Under the pieces are notes generated by a model. That model did no database searches. It was given only the letters and a program-made list of their open reading frames with translations, and was not told the DNA's origin. A program made the translations under genes and the position numbers. Below are positions 63,841-64,000 of a stretch of DNA of 64,000 nucleotides, one piece after another. This DNA comes from Prunus persica (Eukaryota; Streptophyta; Magnoliopsida; Rosales; Rosaceae), in the NCBI RefSeq assembly GCF_000346465.2, contig NC_034010.1, positions 19,958,087-20,022,086 of the forward strand. Reading direction: 5' to 3'. Within the stretch, counting starts at the first letter, position 1, and the number at the start of each line of letters is the position of its first letter.

Positions 63841-64000
63841 ATACCAAAATATGTTGGCTGAGGATAAACTAGATAACCCAGGAAATTGTGACAAAAATAT
63901 AGGCAAACATTCTTTATATCTTGCATTTAACCTGGTAAACTAGAATTAAGATTTAAACAAGAATTGCATCCGAAACTCTATGATTAAGACGTTTCTGAAA

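Noticed and set aside
63591..63906. Lys/Glu-rich and Ser/Phe-rich frames
   Set aside because: Pure products of the purine tract.
1..64000. CRISPR array, tRNA or rRNA genes
   Set aside because: No spaced identical short repeats of CRISPR form and no cloverleaf or rRNA text recognised by eye; a tRNA scan could not be run.

Overview
This is nuclear DNA from a flowering plant. It is AT-rich and intron-poor, holds plant-type LINE, Ty1/copia, MITE and Helitron-like sequences, and contains no organelle or bacterial signatures. A woody eudicot such as a Rosaceae tree is my guess from overall feel; nothing decisive fixes the genus.

The backbone is a tandemly expanded family of intronless genes for small (about 180-215 aa) four-helix membrane proteins that I do not recognise. 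I call it the TLVQ family after its core motif T[LF]VQ[MI][RK][YF]...LF[QDE]TH. Five copies look intact, all on the minus strand (1732-2379, 20096-20650, 29333-29953, 58955-59509, 61218-61811). A sixth (43110-43718) is intact but has lost the upstream start used by its twin. Three are broken by stops or frameshifts (4102-4653, 14869-15482, 37300-37902), one is frameshifted and truncated (32936-33315), and at least seven are short relics. Only 37300-37902 and the fragment at 32816-32931 lie on the plus strand. Copies carry recognisable flanks: a recurring upstream module with a GGTCCCAC-like box, AACGGTCTTGATC and a CAGATCTTC block is seen at eight places, so the array grew by duplication of gene plus promoter.

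Transposons then broke the array up. 8394-14551 is a complete but dead L1-type LINE with an 18-bp target-site duplication (TSD). 48626-53507 is a very young Ty1/copia element whose LTRs differ at only two internal positions. 34065-34708 is a probable solo LTR and 35135-35868 a PIF/Harbinger-like MITE; both have an empty site in a paralogous segment at 38.1-38.5 kb. 19549-19955 is a long foldback element. There are two Helitron-like 3' ends (3299-3339, 62660-62701) and three diverged copies of a long LTR-like sequence (40.0-43.0 and 53.9-55.2 kb).

Layout: 0-7 kb, family copies 1 and 2 with flanks; 7-14.6 kb, LINEs; 14.6-31 kb, family copies separated by repeats; 31.6-38.8 kb, a tandem segmental duplication with one rearranged gene; 39-43 kb, LTR-like repeats; 43-48 kb, copy I and relics; 48.6-53.5 kb, copia; 53.5-58.8 kb, LTR-like sequence, a MITE and a plant-mobile-domain relic; 58.9-62.4 kb, two intact family genes, the last with a six-unit 26-bp array of heat-shock-element-like sites upstream. 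The TLVQ family and its promoter modules are the best candidate for something undescribed.
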